DNA of 64,000 bases from Lucinisca nassula (Eukaryota > Mollusca > Bivalvia > Lucinida > Lucinidae): the NCBI GenBank assembly GCA_963580285.1, contig OY757011.1, forward strand, positions 155,671,245-155,735,244. Reading direction: 5' to 3'. Shown in pieces: positions 23,090 through 34,029 of the stretch. The position numbers were made by a program, and so were the translations under genes. The notes beneath the pieces are model-generated. The model was not told where the DNA came from, ran no database searches, and saw only the letters and a list, made by a program, of their open reading frames with translations. How positions within the stretch are numbered: position 1 is the first letter of the stretch; each line of letters starts with the position of its first letter.

Positions 23090-24055
23090 TAAAATCCCAA
23101 AATAAGTGCTGCTCATAATAGATTGAGAAGCTACTAAACTACCCAAGGAATGAGTACCACTACGAATGGGAACCAAGCACCATAGGTGAAGGGATGAAAA
23201 GTAGCGTTGGAACATCCATTACGCAGTAAGAAAAAACAATCTGAAGAAAAAACGAAGTTCCAATATGCCCAAAATGTAGAAGGTTCTAACCTCATACTGT
23301 ATTCTGAATGATAATAGGGCAGAAGTGAAATTAGCATATACTGGTAGAAGCTTTATCACTTTACAAATCCACTTTGCAATCAAGGATGGTTAGAAATATA
23401 TCCAAAAACCCCTTGATTGAAAAGAAAAAATTCTCATGATAATCTCGAAACGTTTTAAACATTCTAATGTATACAAAAAATTCACATTAGCCTACAATCC
23501 ACAAATCCTGGAAATGACAGGACAAATAGTAGTTTCAGACAAGGTTATTTATAGCCTGAAACAAAAATAGGTTGAATGAGAAGAGAAAAAGAAGTCATTG
23601 TTCTTCTCATACCTGAAAACAACCCTCTGTAATTGGCAAAGCATGACTATAACTTCTACGAACTGAAGCAAATGTCAAATGAAATACAGCTTGACTATCA
23701 AATGAATAAAAGAAGCTGAATTCACCGGATCGTAAGGTGGTTTAGAAAAGACCACAACACCCATGCAAGATTCCATTTGGATTCAAAGTCCTGAAAACCT
23801 GTCGGCATAGTGAAAAACCCCTTTAATAAGCTGGTGATGGTAGGGTTTAATGAAAAAGTGTGAAGCCGACTAAAATTTTAACATGTTCGAGATTACTGAT
23901 CTGTACCCTTCTCTTAGATGAAATAGAAATTGAAGGGTAGAGAACAGACAGAAAAAGAAATCCAGTAAAAAACCTCCCTAGAGGAATTGTCTGGATTTAT
24001 TTCCCTTTTTCTACACCAACTAGAAAATATCTTCCATCTTCCAGAGTAAAACTTG
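23090..24055 (-). pseudogene. DIRS tyrosine recombinase remnant
   Basis: Read from 24055 downwards on the minus strand. KFYSGRWKIFSSWCRKREI (24000-24055) matches the core-binding domain of DIRS recombinases. KPPYDPVNSAS lies near 23710-23745. FASVRRSYSHAL near 23640-23680 matches the first catalytic arginine box. SGTHSLGSLVASQSIM near 23110-23160 matches the C-terminal end. Several frameshifts and stops separate these blocks; the catalytic tyrosine segment is not clearly preserved. Confidence 0.82.
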
Positions 24056-24279
24056 AGAGTGGAGATCTTTCTATATTTGAAGATACACTCGGCAGAGAAA
24101 CCAGAAAAGTGTGTACCTCTGGTTTGATTCCTGACAACATCTGGATGTGTAAGTAAAGCATTTCTGGATTGAAATGGAATGCTTGACCCACACCTTTTAG
24201 ATATTTGATCTGGAACTACTGGAAGACTGGTTGCAAGTCTTGAGACTAGGCTCAGAATGACTAAAAAACCAAGATCTCT

Positions 24280-25130
24280 GAGGCCATAGGAGGCGTAATC
24301 AGAATGGCTCGGCTTTTGGACGCTTGAATTTTTACCTAGAACTAGAGGAATTCAGTTGAATGGTGTAAACGCATATGTAAAAGATTCCCCCAATCTAGAG
24401 AATTTAAATCAACTGCACGTTTCAGGTGATCTGAAACTTGAAACACAAAGGAAGTTGATTGGAGAACCGAGTTGTTTGGACATTTGGTTAAAAAAGGCCC
24501 AATAAAGGTTCTCTCCATTTGAGAAAACGCCCTGTGGAGAACGGATGGTGAACTGGTCTATAGGGGCGATCCCAATGACATAATCTTCCCTGGAGGTGTC
24601 CGACAAGGATAGACATACCTTCCTGAAGACACCAAGGTATAATCTTCCATGTAAAAGCCAACAGGGAAGAGTAATGAGTCACTCCCTGATAAGTAGAAAA
24701 AACTACACTATTCATTTGTCTGGAGTAACAATAATGAAGCTGTTCCTCAGTTTGGAGCTATGAAGAACTGATAAACCAAGGAAATTTTTCTGAAGTTTCA
24801 GAATGTTTATACACATATACATATATACATACATATACGCATACACACACATATATATATATATATAGCCCCGCCTAATATAGGCCCCACGTTCCCTGAA
24901 CAACTAATCCCTGAGGTTCGAAGTGGGAAACCAACCTGAAAGGCTGGCATGCGAAAAAACAAATAGGGAATAGTCTCTAAAAGAGGAGACCCCATTTGAT
25001 ACTGAGGGATTCATAAATCGTAGAGAGCAATCTTGATAATGGAATTTATTGCTCCTTTAGACCGTATGGTATTTCCAGAGATAATATTAGCAAAAATAAA
25101 CTGGAAAGGTCTAAGATGAGATTGTCCAGG
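24280..25130 (-). pseudogene. DIRS RNase H and connecting region remnant
   Basis: RPFQFIFANI lies near 25090-25120. HASLSGW (24929-24951) stands where DIRS RNase H has DASLSGW, so the catalytic aspartate is replaced by histidine. THYSSLLAFTWKIIPWCLQE and VSDHLKRAVDLNSLDWG follow between 24390 and 24700, and IQASKSRAILITPP near 24285-24335. All are conserved blocks downstream of RT in DIRS polyproteins, and the frame changes repeatedly. A (CA/TA)n microsatellite interrupts at 24810-24870. Confidence 0.8.
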
Positions 25131-25199
25131 GAAACTGGATCCAATTACTAAGTTCTAAAAAGGGGAAACAAACCCCTGACATAAATCGAAAGTTTTTCG

Positions 25200-25976
25200 G
25201 GGCGTGAAAAAAAAAATTTGGAGAAGTATCTTTGAGGTAGAGTCAATTTCAACTTCTCGATAAAGTGTATGAAATCTAAATTCACAATAACCTGTACACG
25301 TTAGGACAAGGTATGATAAACAGTATCTGTAAAAATGATGACAAAACCCATCATCGGAACACTACACGAGATTGGGGCCTAATTCTATGATGAGAGCTGC
25401 TTAATTAATTTCCATTAAGTTGGTGAACAGGGAAAACATTGATCCGTTGACAAATCCAACAAAGGAAAGGCAACGGACTGATACACAAAAATTCCATCCA
25501 AGGTGAAACAAAGGTATTTGCGTAATGACCTATGGATGGAGATGTGAAGGCTAGCGACCTTTAAAACTACGGAAATCGTCCCCGAATTTGGGAAATTTGA
25601 CCTGACTAATCGAGGACGAAGTTTCCATTTTGAGACGATCGACTCGCATCATCTTGTTAAGTGTGAGAAGTCGATGATGAGTCGATTTTCCCATTTTCTT
25701 CTTTTCTTTTCATTGATCCGTTGACAAATCCAACCAAGGAAAGGCAACGGACTGATACACAAAATTCCATCCAAGGTGAAACGAAGGAATTTGCGTAATG
25801 ACCTATGGATGGAGATGTGAAGGTAAGCGTCCTTTAAAACTACGGAAATCGTCCCCGAATTTGGGAGAATTGACCTGACTAATCGAGGACGAAGTTTCCA
25901 TTTTGAAATGATCGACTTGCATCATCTGTGTTAAGTGTGAGAACTCGATGATGAGTCGATTTTCCCATTTTCTTCT
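25200..25976 (-). pseudogene. DIRS reverse transcriptase remnant, partly duplicated
   Basis: RLKMETSSSISQ, then HISIHRSLRKYLCFTLDGIF, then SVAFPLLDLSTDQ match the DIRS RT blocks KMET..SI, HIPIHP..RKYLRF and LPFGLSTAP. VIVNLDFIHFI near 25260-25300 matches the later FIVNLEKS block. The catalytic YLDD block was not found. The first part is present twice in tandem: 25437-25702 and 25711-25976, 266 bp each. Confidence 0.85.
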
Positions 25977-26282
25977 CGAACAGAAAGATCCGCCTGTAGA
26001 AGCCTGGGGAAAGGAGAAATTTTTCTACTTACACGGCTTTCTTTTGGAGAAGAACCCTTCCTCTTCCAATAAAAAGATTTCTTTTCTTGATACTATTTAC
26101 CAGAAATAGTATTTGCATGTGAGAAAGAGAAAGGATTCCTAACGAACGCAATCCAGTAACCCTTTCTCACAACTCATAAAACTCAAAAAATATTTAATAA
26201 AAGAAGCCAAGGCTTGATAGAACTGAAATAGCTCGGCTCCTACTGGGAGAAGATGAAGAGGAGGGGAAGGAAGAAAGTCATT

Positions 26283-26530
26283 TGTTAGACTTGTGTCTTC
26301 CTCTATTGGGAGATTTCGTTCCAGTCCGACCTCTGGAACGAAAGGACCGTGTACCCTGATCTGAGAATGATCTATTAGTAGACGAGGACTGATTGAGATC
26401 TTCTAGTCGAGGGTGATAAGCACTTAAAAGTCATCGGAAGTAGTCGAAGAGCGTCTCTTGGTTGCGGTACCTGTACTTGATACGCTCTCCGAAGACTTCA
26501 AAAAAGACGAGTGCCCACGGTCTTGAAGCT
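26283..26530 (-). pseudogene. DIRS gag-like Ser/Arg-rich remnant
   Basis: Two overlapping frames read SSFLKSSESVSSTGTATKRR and SFSDQGTRSFRSRGRTGTK, then SPNRGRHKSNK with a stop. A basic RG/RS tail just upstream of RT is typical of the DIRS first ORF. Similarity is compositional, so the call is softer than for RT. Confidence 0.55.
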
Positions 26531-27078
26531 TGATTCTGAAAACGTTGGGAAGACATGGTCCGCTTATAGTTTTAGAATCAAGAGGCGCTGAGGCTCTAAG
26601 TTTTCATTTACTATGCTCAGTAAAAACTGAACCAGTTATCAAGAGCAGAGTTGCGCCAAAACATGCAACATGGTGGTAGACAGCCATGGCATGTGAAAAA
26701 ATGACCGGGAAATAAACAAAAGCATTAGAATAGCAGCTATATGGTCGGAATGCTCTTGTTTGAAGGCAAAGTGGGTAGAATTAGAATACCAGTCATAATG
26801 AGAACCCACTTAATAATAGTCCTGGTAAGAAGCTCCAATGTTAGAGCGTCGAAACAGGAAGTAATGCCAATTTCCCTGACGTCATATATACAGAGTCTGA
26901 ATCTGGGTAGAATTTTGGAATTTCATAAGAACAAAAAATTGATGTTTTTTGTTGTTAGAACCAATGTTCCAAGTTCTTTTCGCACGAGTGCCCCCGGACT
27001 TGAAGCTTGATTCTGAAAACGTTGGGAAGACATGGTCCGCTTATAGTTTTAGAATCAATAGGTGATGAGGCTCTAAAT
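26508..27078. repeat. Direct duplication of about 95 bp inside the DIRS body
   Basis: 26508-26599 and 26984-27078 both read acgagtgccc, ttgaagcttgattctgaaaa, cgttgggaagacatggtccg, cttatagttttagaatcaa, with few differences. It lies within the gag-side region. Confidence 0.8.
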
Positions 27079-27299
27079 ATGTCCTTCTCATAATCGCTAA
27101 TTAGTAAAGACGAAAAAAGACCAACCTCTGAGTATTGATATATCCCCAGAGGATAATTTACTAGGCCCAGATTCAGCTCTAGGGGCAAAACACTCGAGGC
27201 TCAATTAAACTTCCCCAGTGTTAGGCCCTTTATTGTGTATCGTGCACTGAACATGCGAAATTGCCGAATCAAAATTGAGCATTCAAGGAGCCGTGCCTA

Positions 27300-27440
27300 A
27301 AACGATCAAGGCCGAATCGACCCAAGGCCGAATCGACACAAGGCCGAAACGACCCACCGAAATAGGCCGAATCGATCCAGGTGCAAATTCGGGTCGAAAA
27401 CGACCCAGGCCGAAACGACTCCGTACCGAAACGTCCCGGA
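27300..27440. repeat. Short tandem repeat of an aggccgaatcgaccca motif
   Basis: About eight imperfect 15-18 bp units, alternating aggccgaatcgaccc and aggccgaaacgacc. GC-rich and CpG-rich relative to its surroundings; inside the DIRS body, gag side. Confidence 0.75.
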
Positions 27441-28408
27441 CTCACTTGCAATAGTCACGGTATTCCAATAAACGATGCCCAAGTCTGTATGTTTTACAAG
27501 GGAAAACAATCCAATTTAATGATTATGATAACAAAAATTTATCATAATAAGAGGAAAGAAGCATATGACCAAGGTAAACTAAGTACCGAAGGTCCGGAAA
27601 GGTTACCCGATAAAAACCGGGATCGGAACCGTACCAAAATTCGTATGTAACATGGATTCGGAAAAAAATTTTTGGGCATAGGTTCCCCGCACCCCGGAGT
27701 CCCCGCAATTATGAGCAGGGTCTCTACGGGGCGGTCGACGAACCTATCCTAGTCAACCCAGGCCCAAATGGGAGGAGGGGACATAGACTGGCTCATCTTG
27801 ATTCGGCAAAGGTGACCCACACGAATTGGATGGATTCTGTTTAGAAGATACTATAGAAAGGCCACAAAGGGACCTGAATATTATCCATCTGCATCGTGGG
27901 ATTTATAAGTGCTAAACGAAGACGGGTCTTGCACATGTTCAAAACTAAATTAATGCTGAGAATTTTTATTCAGCGATACAACGTCTTCCGATACCGGAAG
28001 TGGAAGGAACACGCACAAAAACCGTCCTCTTTTCTGGCAATTTAAGTTTCCACAACGCCGACTTCTATTAAAACATTACCAGGAATAATACGAGCGTATA
28101 CCCTGGCACATAACATGAAAAGAAGTGTGGTGCTTATCAAAACCAAAAACGGTTGATCACATGATAAACAAAACTTCCAAGTGAAAATTCAAAATGGCGG
28201 ACAACCACTACACATGTAATGTCGGCAGAAACAAACCAAAATAAAGTCTCTAAGAATTTCGGAATAAACAGTAAGCTTAAAAAGCCTAAGTACATTGTGG
28301 AAACTCAAGGTAAGTGCAAAATCAAAAAAGAATAAAACACTTATCCGTTTATTCATTCTTCCATGGAATGTAGTTTGACGACCTATCCCAAGCAAGTCTG
28401 AAAAAATA

Positions 28409-28624
28409 AATGACCTTCTCGGCGCGAAAATCGCGGTCACGTGACCTGTATCGTCTGCCTATTGGTCTGATAGGTCATGTGACATCAGCGACCAATCAGG
28501 ACTCGACGCTGGGGAGGTCACGGGAAAAGGGACATGCCAGTGGCATTTCTGGCTAGATTTTTTTTGTGTCAGACTGTCCCAGACCTGCGTCTGGTGAAAA
28601 GGCTATAATTGTAGTGATGGGTAG
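28409..28624. repeat. DIRS inverted terminal repeat, high-coordinate copy
   Basis: Exact complement of 22479-22694 over 216 bp as read. Its outer extension to 28642 (ttatatttgatattAAAA) differs from the left extension, as expected for DIRS elements whose ITR extensions are unequal. Confidence 0.92.
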
Positions 28625-28642
28625 TTATATTTGATATTAAAA

Positions 28643-28815
28643 GGGGCAGTAGGCTTATTTTTTTCACTTTTATTCAATTTTTTGACAGGAAATTTTAGCA
28701 AATAGTGAACACCCTGATCAGATGCCACATTCTCCACATTCTGTGGTGTCTGGTCTCGCCCAACACTGTTTGCCAAGGTAACCCTTTAGGGGTTTCCCGC
28801 CTGCAATGGGTTATG
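28643..28815. mobile_element. Family-B MITE, right half of a split copy
   Basis: Starts ggggcagtaggcttattttt and ends cctgcaatgggttat, with the palindromic core between. Continues the left half at 22371-22433. Confidence 0.85.
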
Positions 28816-29249
28816 TATAGTTAAAGCTATTTCTCGATGTGTATAATCTAAGGTTCAGTACTGCTGAAAATGCTAAATACAGAAAGGGTGCTAAAACCAA
28901 CACAATATAAAACTGGTAACTTATTAGCAAAAACAGAGAATTAATTCTCAGGTAAGGGGTGGGGGTGAATCAAAACCACCACAACAACTACACAACCATC
29001 AACTAGCATTTGTTTATACATTCTTCACAATGTTTAACATTATAATATTAACCCACATTTAAATGATGCCCAGATCCATCAAAATATTTACTAAACACAG
29101 TATGTTAAGTAAGATTCTTCATGAAGATATCCAATCATGAGAGAAAACATGCCATATGCAACAGATTGCAAATATTGAACATATTAGTCAACAGACTGCA
29201 ATATCTGAACATATCAACATCAAACATTATTTTGATGGAGAGCCAAACA

Positions 29250-29935
29250 ATGGGAAACTAGAAATGCGTCCATAGGACACGGATGCCCCCGCCTGAAATA
29301 TTTCTATGTTCGTATTCACCCATAGAAAGTTATTGACAGTGTTTAAGTTTTGGACCCTTTTTATGCCATTTGACCTCTAAGTATGACCTTGACCTTGGAG
29401 GTACGGATCTGGGTTTGCACATGACACATTGTCTCATGATGGTTAACATTTCTTCAAAATAATTTCTAAATCCATCCAGAAATAAGTAAGTTATTGGCTG
29501 CGTTTAAGTTTCGGACCCTTTTTTGGACCTTTGACCTCTAAGTATGACCTTGACCTTGGAGGTACGGACCTTGGTTTTGCATGTGACACATCGTCTCATG
29601 ATGGTTAACATTTCTACAAAGTAATTTCAAAATCCATCCGGAAAAGAAGAAAGTTATTGACTGCGTTTAAGTTTCGGACCCTTTTTTTGACCTTTGACCT
29701 TTAAGTATGACATTGACCTTGGAGGTACGGACCTGGGTTTTGCACGTGAAACGTCATCTCATGATGGTTAACATTTCTGTTGAGTAATTTTAAAATCCAT
29801 CAAGAAATAAAGAAGTTATTGACTGCGTTTAAGTTTCGGACGCACAGACAAACGGACGCACGGACAGACGCAACGCTATATGCCCTTTCCGCCATTCTTC
29901 GAATGGCGGGGGGCATAAAAATGCTTAAGAAACCA
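29250..29935. mobile_element. pearl/HINE-type element with about three core units
   Basis: Starts aaatgcgtccataggacacgg. It contains core units near 29345, 29510 and 29680 (tgacctctaagtatgacc, ttgaccttggaggtacgg, catgatggttaacattt). An (ACGG/ACAG)-rich run at 29840-29870 is followed by the terminal hairpin atgccctttccgccattc-gaatggcggggggcat. This is the classic bivalve pearl plan. Confidence 0.75.
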
Positions 29936-30081
29936 CTGCAGTCACAAATAACACTCCTCTTTTTAGTCAATTGTGTATTTGCACCATTCATCATTTGATC
30001 AGCTGTTTTCTGACGTATCTCACACTGTAATGAAATTCAAATTTTAGAACGATTACACTCAATAATTTTAGGATTTTAATA

Positions 30082-30420
30082 CAATTTGGATGGCTGGAAT
30101 CACTGGGACCATAAAAATTTGTTTGAGACAGCAGTTGTTCAAGCCATGGAGAGTTACTATTAGTGCCACACCCTGAGGCATAATGGAGATAATTGTGGAA
30201 CATCTTTTCGGTGTTCTATATCATAAATGTGTGTTGTTTGTACTGGTACTCATTGGAATTGTCTAATAAAGGGGATTCTAATGGGTACACAGCACACATT
30301 TGCAAGATAAAAAAGAAAATCTTCCTTCATATTTGGAGGAATTCCCTGCGGACTCAAGAATAGTTTTGACTCATCGATGGTAAATGAGCCAATGGAGTCC
30401 AAGCCATTGAAGTTCTACTG
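30082..30420. mobile_element. Diverged pogo/Tigger-type MITE containing a G hairpin
   Basis: tggctggaatcactgggacc at the left and ccaagccattgaagttctactg at the right mirror the ends of 34797-35036. A hairpin (tactggtactcattgg ... ctaatgggtaca) is nested inside. Confidence 0.5.
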
Positions 30421-30439
30421 TATTTAGAGCAATTACAGT

Positions 30440-30766
30440 TTTTTTGTTTGTATTGGAGTTTGTTTGTTTGTATTGGAGTTTAACGGCCCAGTCAACACTA
30501 TTTTGGGTAATTTTTGAGCCGGTCAGTTTACCTATCCACACTTTTCCTCCGCAGGCTTATACGTTAGTCGTTAACCAGTTCAGTGCACATTCTTTCACCA
30601 GAAACTGACAACTGCCCTTCTTGAATCTGCAGAAGGGAAAGAAGACCGTAGAAAAGATTTCATGATCAATCTCCACGAAAGAATGATGCTGACCCCGGCA
30701 GGTATCAACCCGCGTCCTCCTGATCACCAGACAGACACGCATCTGACTGAGCTACCGGGGCCGGCT
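30440..30766 (-). mobile_element. SINE1 (tRNA-derived) with 13-bp target site duplication
   Basis: GAGCAATTACAGT at 30427-30439 and 30767-30779 bounds it. On the minus strand the head reads ggccccggtagctcagtc (box A) and gcgggttgatacc (box B), and the tail ends gccgttaaactccaatacaa. Other copies: 40294-40609, 54273-54584, partial 43886-44040, fragments 22115 and 40150. Confidence 0.9.
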
Positions 30767-30844
30767 GAGCAATTACAGTAGATTGTAAAGAAGAAGAAGA
30801 CAAGCCAATCCATGACAAAAAGACCCTTAGCATTCTCAGATATA

Positions 30845-30947
30845 CATTAAAATTCCTATATTAAGACCACCTTTGGGACTGTTCAAAAGTGGTCTTAAAG
30901 ACCACTTTTGAACAGTTCCAGAGGTGGTCCATGACCAGAGGACACTG
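30845..30947. mobile_element. Short Tc1-type MITE
   Basis: taaaattcctatattaagaccacc at the left with the inner palindrome aaagtggtcttaaagaccacttt; relative of 13845-14031. Confidence 0.6.
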
Positions 30948-31379
30948 TGGTCAGAAAACACATAGAAAGATTAAGTTTAAAGTACAGCCTTCAAAATAAG
31001 CTTTTCAAAGCGAATTGCACTGTACAGTTGTGAGTGAACGTGTAACTTCTTGCATGACGCTTACAACAAGGTCTCTTCTATATGTCTATCAGCAGCAAAT
31101 GCTCTGGGGAGACTGCAATATGCACAGGCTTGCCGGAGTCTTTGCCGCTTACCTTAGTAAAAAGTACCCTGTCCACATGAGCTGGCACATACACAAAAGC
31201 AATACAGATCATGCAAACACCAATGACACAGACCAGACTACACAACTGTGCAGTCTGGTCTGTGTCAGTGTTGTTTGTAGTGAAAACAGGTAAATTCACT
31301 CCTGATGTGAATATTGTTATAAAAACATGGGCATATTAGTTTGAGCATGGTTGCTATGGAAACTACAATCTTCCCTCAC

Positions 31380-31397
31380 CCTGTGTTCAATCTGCTC
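31380..31397 (-). other. EEF2K: Candidate 18-nt in-frame microexon of EEF2K
   Basis: On the minus strand an 18-nt segment, GAGCAGATTGAACACAGG, lies between a pyrimidine-bearing acceptor (cactttcag) and a donor (gtgagg). It is phase 0 and would add EQIEHR between ...SVTST and EEDIRNF, giving a continuous charged, helix-like stretch. The direct junction of the flanking exons is also in phase, so inclusion would be optional. No homologue is known to me; transcript data are needed before calling it an exon. Confidence 0.22.
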
Positions 31398-32333
31398 CTG
31401 AAAGTGAACCAAGACCACAGTGAAACTTAAAGTGCACTTAACACGAAACATGCAAAAAAAGGTGAAGAACCTCAAGAGTGAGTTCCCTTGAGTAAACTAT
31501 CATGATGCTGTTGGACCAGTAACAGCTCCACATCAAGAGACTTTTTCATCAGAAAAGTACCGATATTTTCCTTATTTCTGCATGAAAACTTATGTTTTTG
31601 GGGTAATTTTTAGAGGTGCCTCTAATAAATACCCACAACCTATGCTTTTGTGCCAAAATAAGAAAAATAAGTCTTATCTGGTGCTATGTCACTGTTGGTT
31701 AGAGTTACTTTCTTTTGTTCTGTTGTAGTTTAAGAGCTTTGAATAAACCCTAAATTTCGGGTATAACTGAATGCTCCAGAGGGCCCGGGGACTAGAATAC
31801 CCACAAGGTAGAAAACTTAATCACTGAATATATAGTATTGCTGTGTTGTGTTTGAGGTGAATGGCAAATCAACCCTTCAGGATCATTTTGTGTTTCCTCC
31901 CAGAGAAAGGGATAAACAAGGAAAGAAGAGACGGTTGAGGAGAGAAAAGAGTTAGACACAGGAGAATGAGGGAGAAGGCATAAGTCAAGAAACAGAAGCA
32001 ATTAAAAACTGCCTTCTCTCCCATACCTGCTGCAAGCTGAACAGGCCTTGCCCAGCTGCAGGCTGTTATCAGCTAGATGTCTCATGCCATAAGCTAAGTA
32101 GGATCATTGATTCCATTGTGGAATTTTGAAAATATATGAGGATCACTGATGAGGCCTAATTGGCCAAAACTAGCTAGTCTGGTCCGCAAATCATGTACAC
32201 TCCATATTTCCAGTTCTGTAGTGTAGTCCTTGTTTCCAAAGGATAACCCTTTTCTAGAACATATTTGCCATGTCCAGCAGGACCAGAGTTAACAGTTAAA
32301 TGGATTGTATCTTCCTTAGTTGTTTTTTTTTTC

Positions 32334-32546
32334 TTAACCCATTGTATACTAGTGGACTCTTCCATTGCTATATCTTGGACAAGTCCATTTGTCATGTAAG
32401 TGGTCTTTTTCGTTCCATTTTTGACAAAAAAATTTGTTAGCAAACAGTGCAGGCCCTGATCAGACGCTGCATTCTGCAGCGTCTGATCTGGGCCTGCAAT
32501 GTTTGTCAAGTACCCATTTAGGATTTTCCTTGCATAAAATGGGTTA
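32334..32546. mobile_element. Family-B MITE
   Basis: ttaacccattgtatactagtgg to cataaaatgggttaa; core caaacagtgcaggccctgatcagacgctgc and gcagcgtctgatctgggcctgcaatgtttg. Confidence 0.75.
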
Positions 32547-32630
32547 ATATTAAATATGCCATATTTCATGTGTTTGTGTGTGTGTTTTGTTTGTTTGTTT
32601 ATTCGATTTGAGGTATAACGTCCCCATCAA

Positions 32631-32796
32631 CACTGTGTGTGTGTATTGAATTTTACATCCCACCAACAGCTAAGATCATATGGAGATGGTACATCTGTTC
32701 AAAGACTCATCCAAAAGTATGGAGAAGCCCAGGATTGAACCCGCTACCCCTGGTTTATGAGGCGAGTAGCTTATCCATTACACCATGGAGGCTTCT
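32631..32796 (-). mobile_element. SINE3 (tRNA-derived)
   Basis: Minus strand begins gcctccatggtgtaatgg (box A-like) and agcgggttcaatcctggg (box B), and ends gggatgtaaaattcaatacaca with a (CA)n tail. A fragment of the SINE2 3' end (32590-32630) abuts it. Second copy at 49798-49970. Confidence 0.8.
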
Positions 32797-33586
32797 GCCA
32801 TATTTTATGTAATATATTAACTGATACACAAAAATAGTATATTATGCCCATATATATTTTCTCCACTCTGTTTCTATCATGCCTATATTAGAACCATGTA
32901 CTTTTGCCCTTCACGCATGCATTATTGTTAGATATAAACTACTGAGCCTGGTACCACCATTTAATAAAACCAAAGTAACAAACACAAAGTGACGAGACAC
33001 GCCAGTCTAACAAAAGAAGAGATGGTGCATATTTCAAGATAATTTTGAGATGCATGAACTTTTCTGATGAAATGAGGGGCGGTCAAAGTTCAGAGCAATC
33101 AGCCAAGCACAACATACAATTTCTTTACATATCTAGACAACTGTATCAAATTTATATGTGACATTTTAACTGCTGGCCATCAAGCAAAGATAAAAAACAA
33201 ACATTAATAATAATTTTCCACCACTGCTTGATGGTATCTGAGGATAATAAAATACCATTATGATTCTTATGACCCTAAGTATTGGGACAGACAGGTCTAT
33301 GCAAACAGTGCAGAGCCAGATCAGACTGCTCCTTTATTTTCCTTATTCATTGTTAGAAACATAATTATGTGCCGATTCCAACAAGAACCCACAAAATATT
33401 ATAGAGGTGATTCTAACAAGTACCCACAAGAAATGTTTTTATGGCAAAAAATAAGCAAATATTATCCTTGTGCTGCATTTGGCTGACTACCCTATCAGTT
33501 TTTAATTCCCTTCCTAGGTAGGGATAAATCAACTAAAGTCCCCTACTAAATCTATCCAAACACAATAGATCTGGGCAAGATGTCTT

Positions 33587-33800
33587 AACCCTCACCATGC
33601 TGAATATTTCAATATACTGTACTATAATCATCCTTAATTTTCAGCCATTCGTCTTGCATGATTTCATTTTTTTTTCAACCATGGATTTAGAAGAATGGAA
33701 AACTGTATGCATCCTGAATCCTGATCAGCTGGCTTCTGAGAAGCCACTCAGTAGCCAGCTGATCTGAATCTATACTGTTTTCAAACAGCGGTGCAAGATG
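33587..33800. mobile_element. Family-C MITE (diverged)
   Basis: ttaaccctcaccatgctgaat at the left; core ctgatcagctggcttctgagaagccactcag and gctgatctgaatctatactgttt. Confidence 0.55.
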
Positions 33801-34029
33801 GACCTAATTCACTCACCTGAGTTATGATGTAATTATAAGGGAGATCATCAATTTGATGATGGTTCAGTGCAAGACTATGGAAACTGCCTTTTATTTTTAT
33901 AATTGTAACAGATTTGCACTTTCAAATCTATTATTAAGGGGGCAAGCACCTGTCTAACTGCCATTGTAGGATCAAAGCATTGACAGCGCTGTGGTCTAAT
34001 TGTCTCTGAGTGTAGGCTGGATATTGTTT

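Larger units (their letters stand above)
22434..28642 (-). mobile_element. DIRS-type tyrosine-recombinase retrotransposon, about 6.2 kb, decayed
   Basis: Inverted terminal repeats lie at 22479-22694 and 28409-28624. An internal complementary region lies at 22748-22847. On the minus strand, in order, there are remnants of a basic Ser/Arg-rich gag-like protein, reverse transcriptase, RNase H and a tyrosine recombinase. This order and the ITR/ICR design are the hallmarks of DIRS1-like elements. There is no target site duplication: both edges show only AAAA (22434-22437 and 28639-28642). Removing the element restores a family-B MITE reading gtcatAAAAgggg. Every coding segment is broken by stops and shifts. 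The element has the same orientation as EEF2K, inside its intron. Confidence 0.92.

Noticed and set aside
31980..32110. Possible EEF2K exon on the minus strand with acceptor atctag and donor cagcag|gtatgg
   Set aside because: The enclosed 46 nt would break the phase-0 junction between the flanking exons, and the translation has no similarity to EEF2K.
32174..32569. 131-residue minus-strand frame
   Set aside because: Its middle is the palindromic core of a family-B MITE; the same GPDQTLQNAASDQGLHCL-type peptide recurs wherever the core is translated (for example 47456, 58877), so it is a repeat translation.
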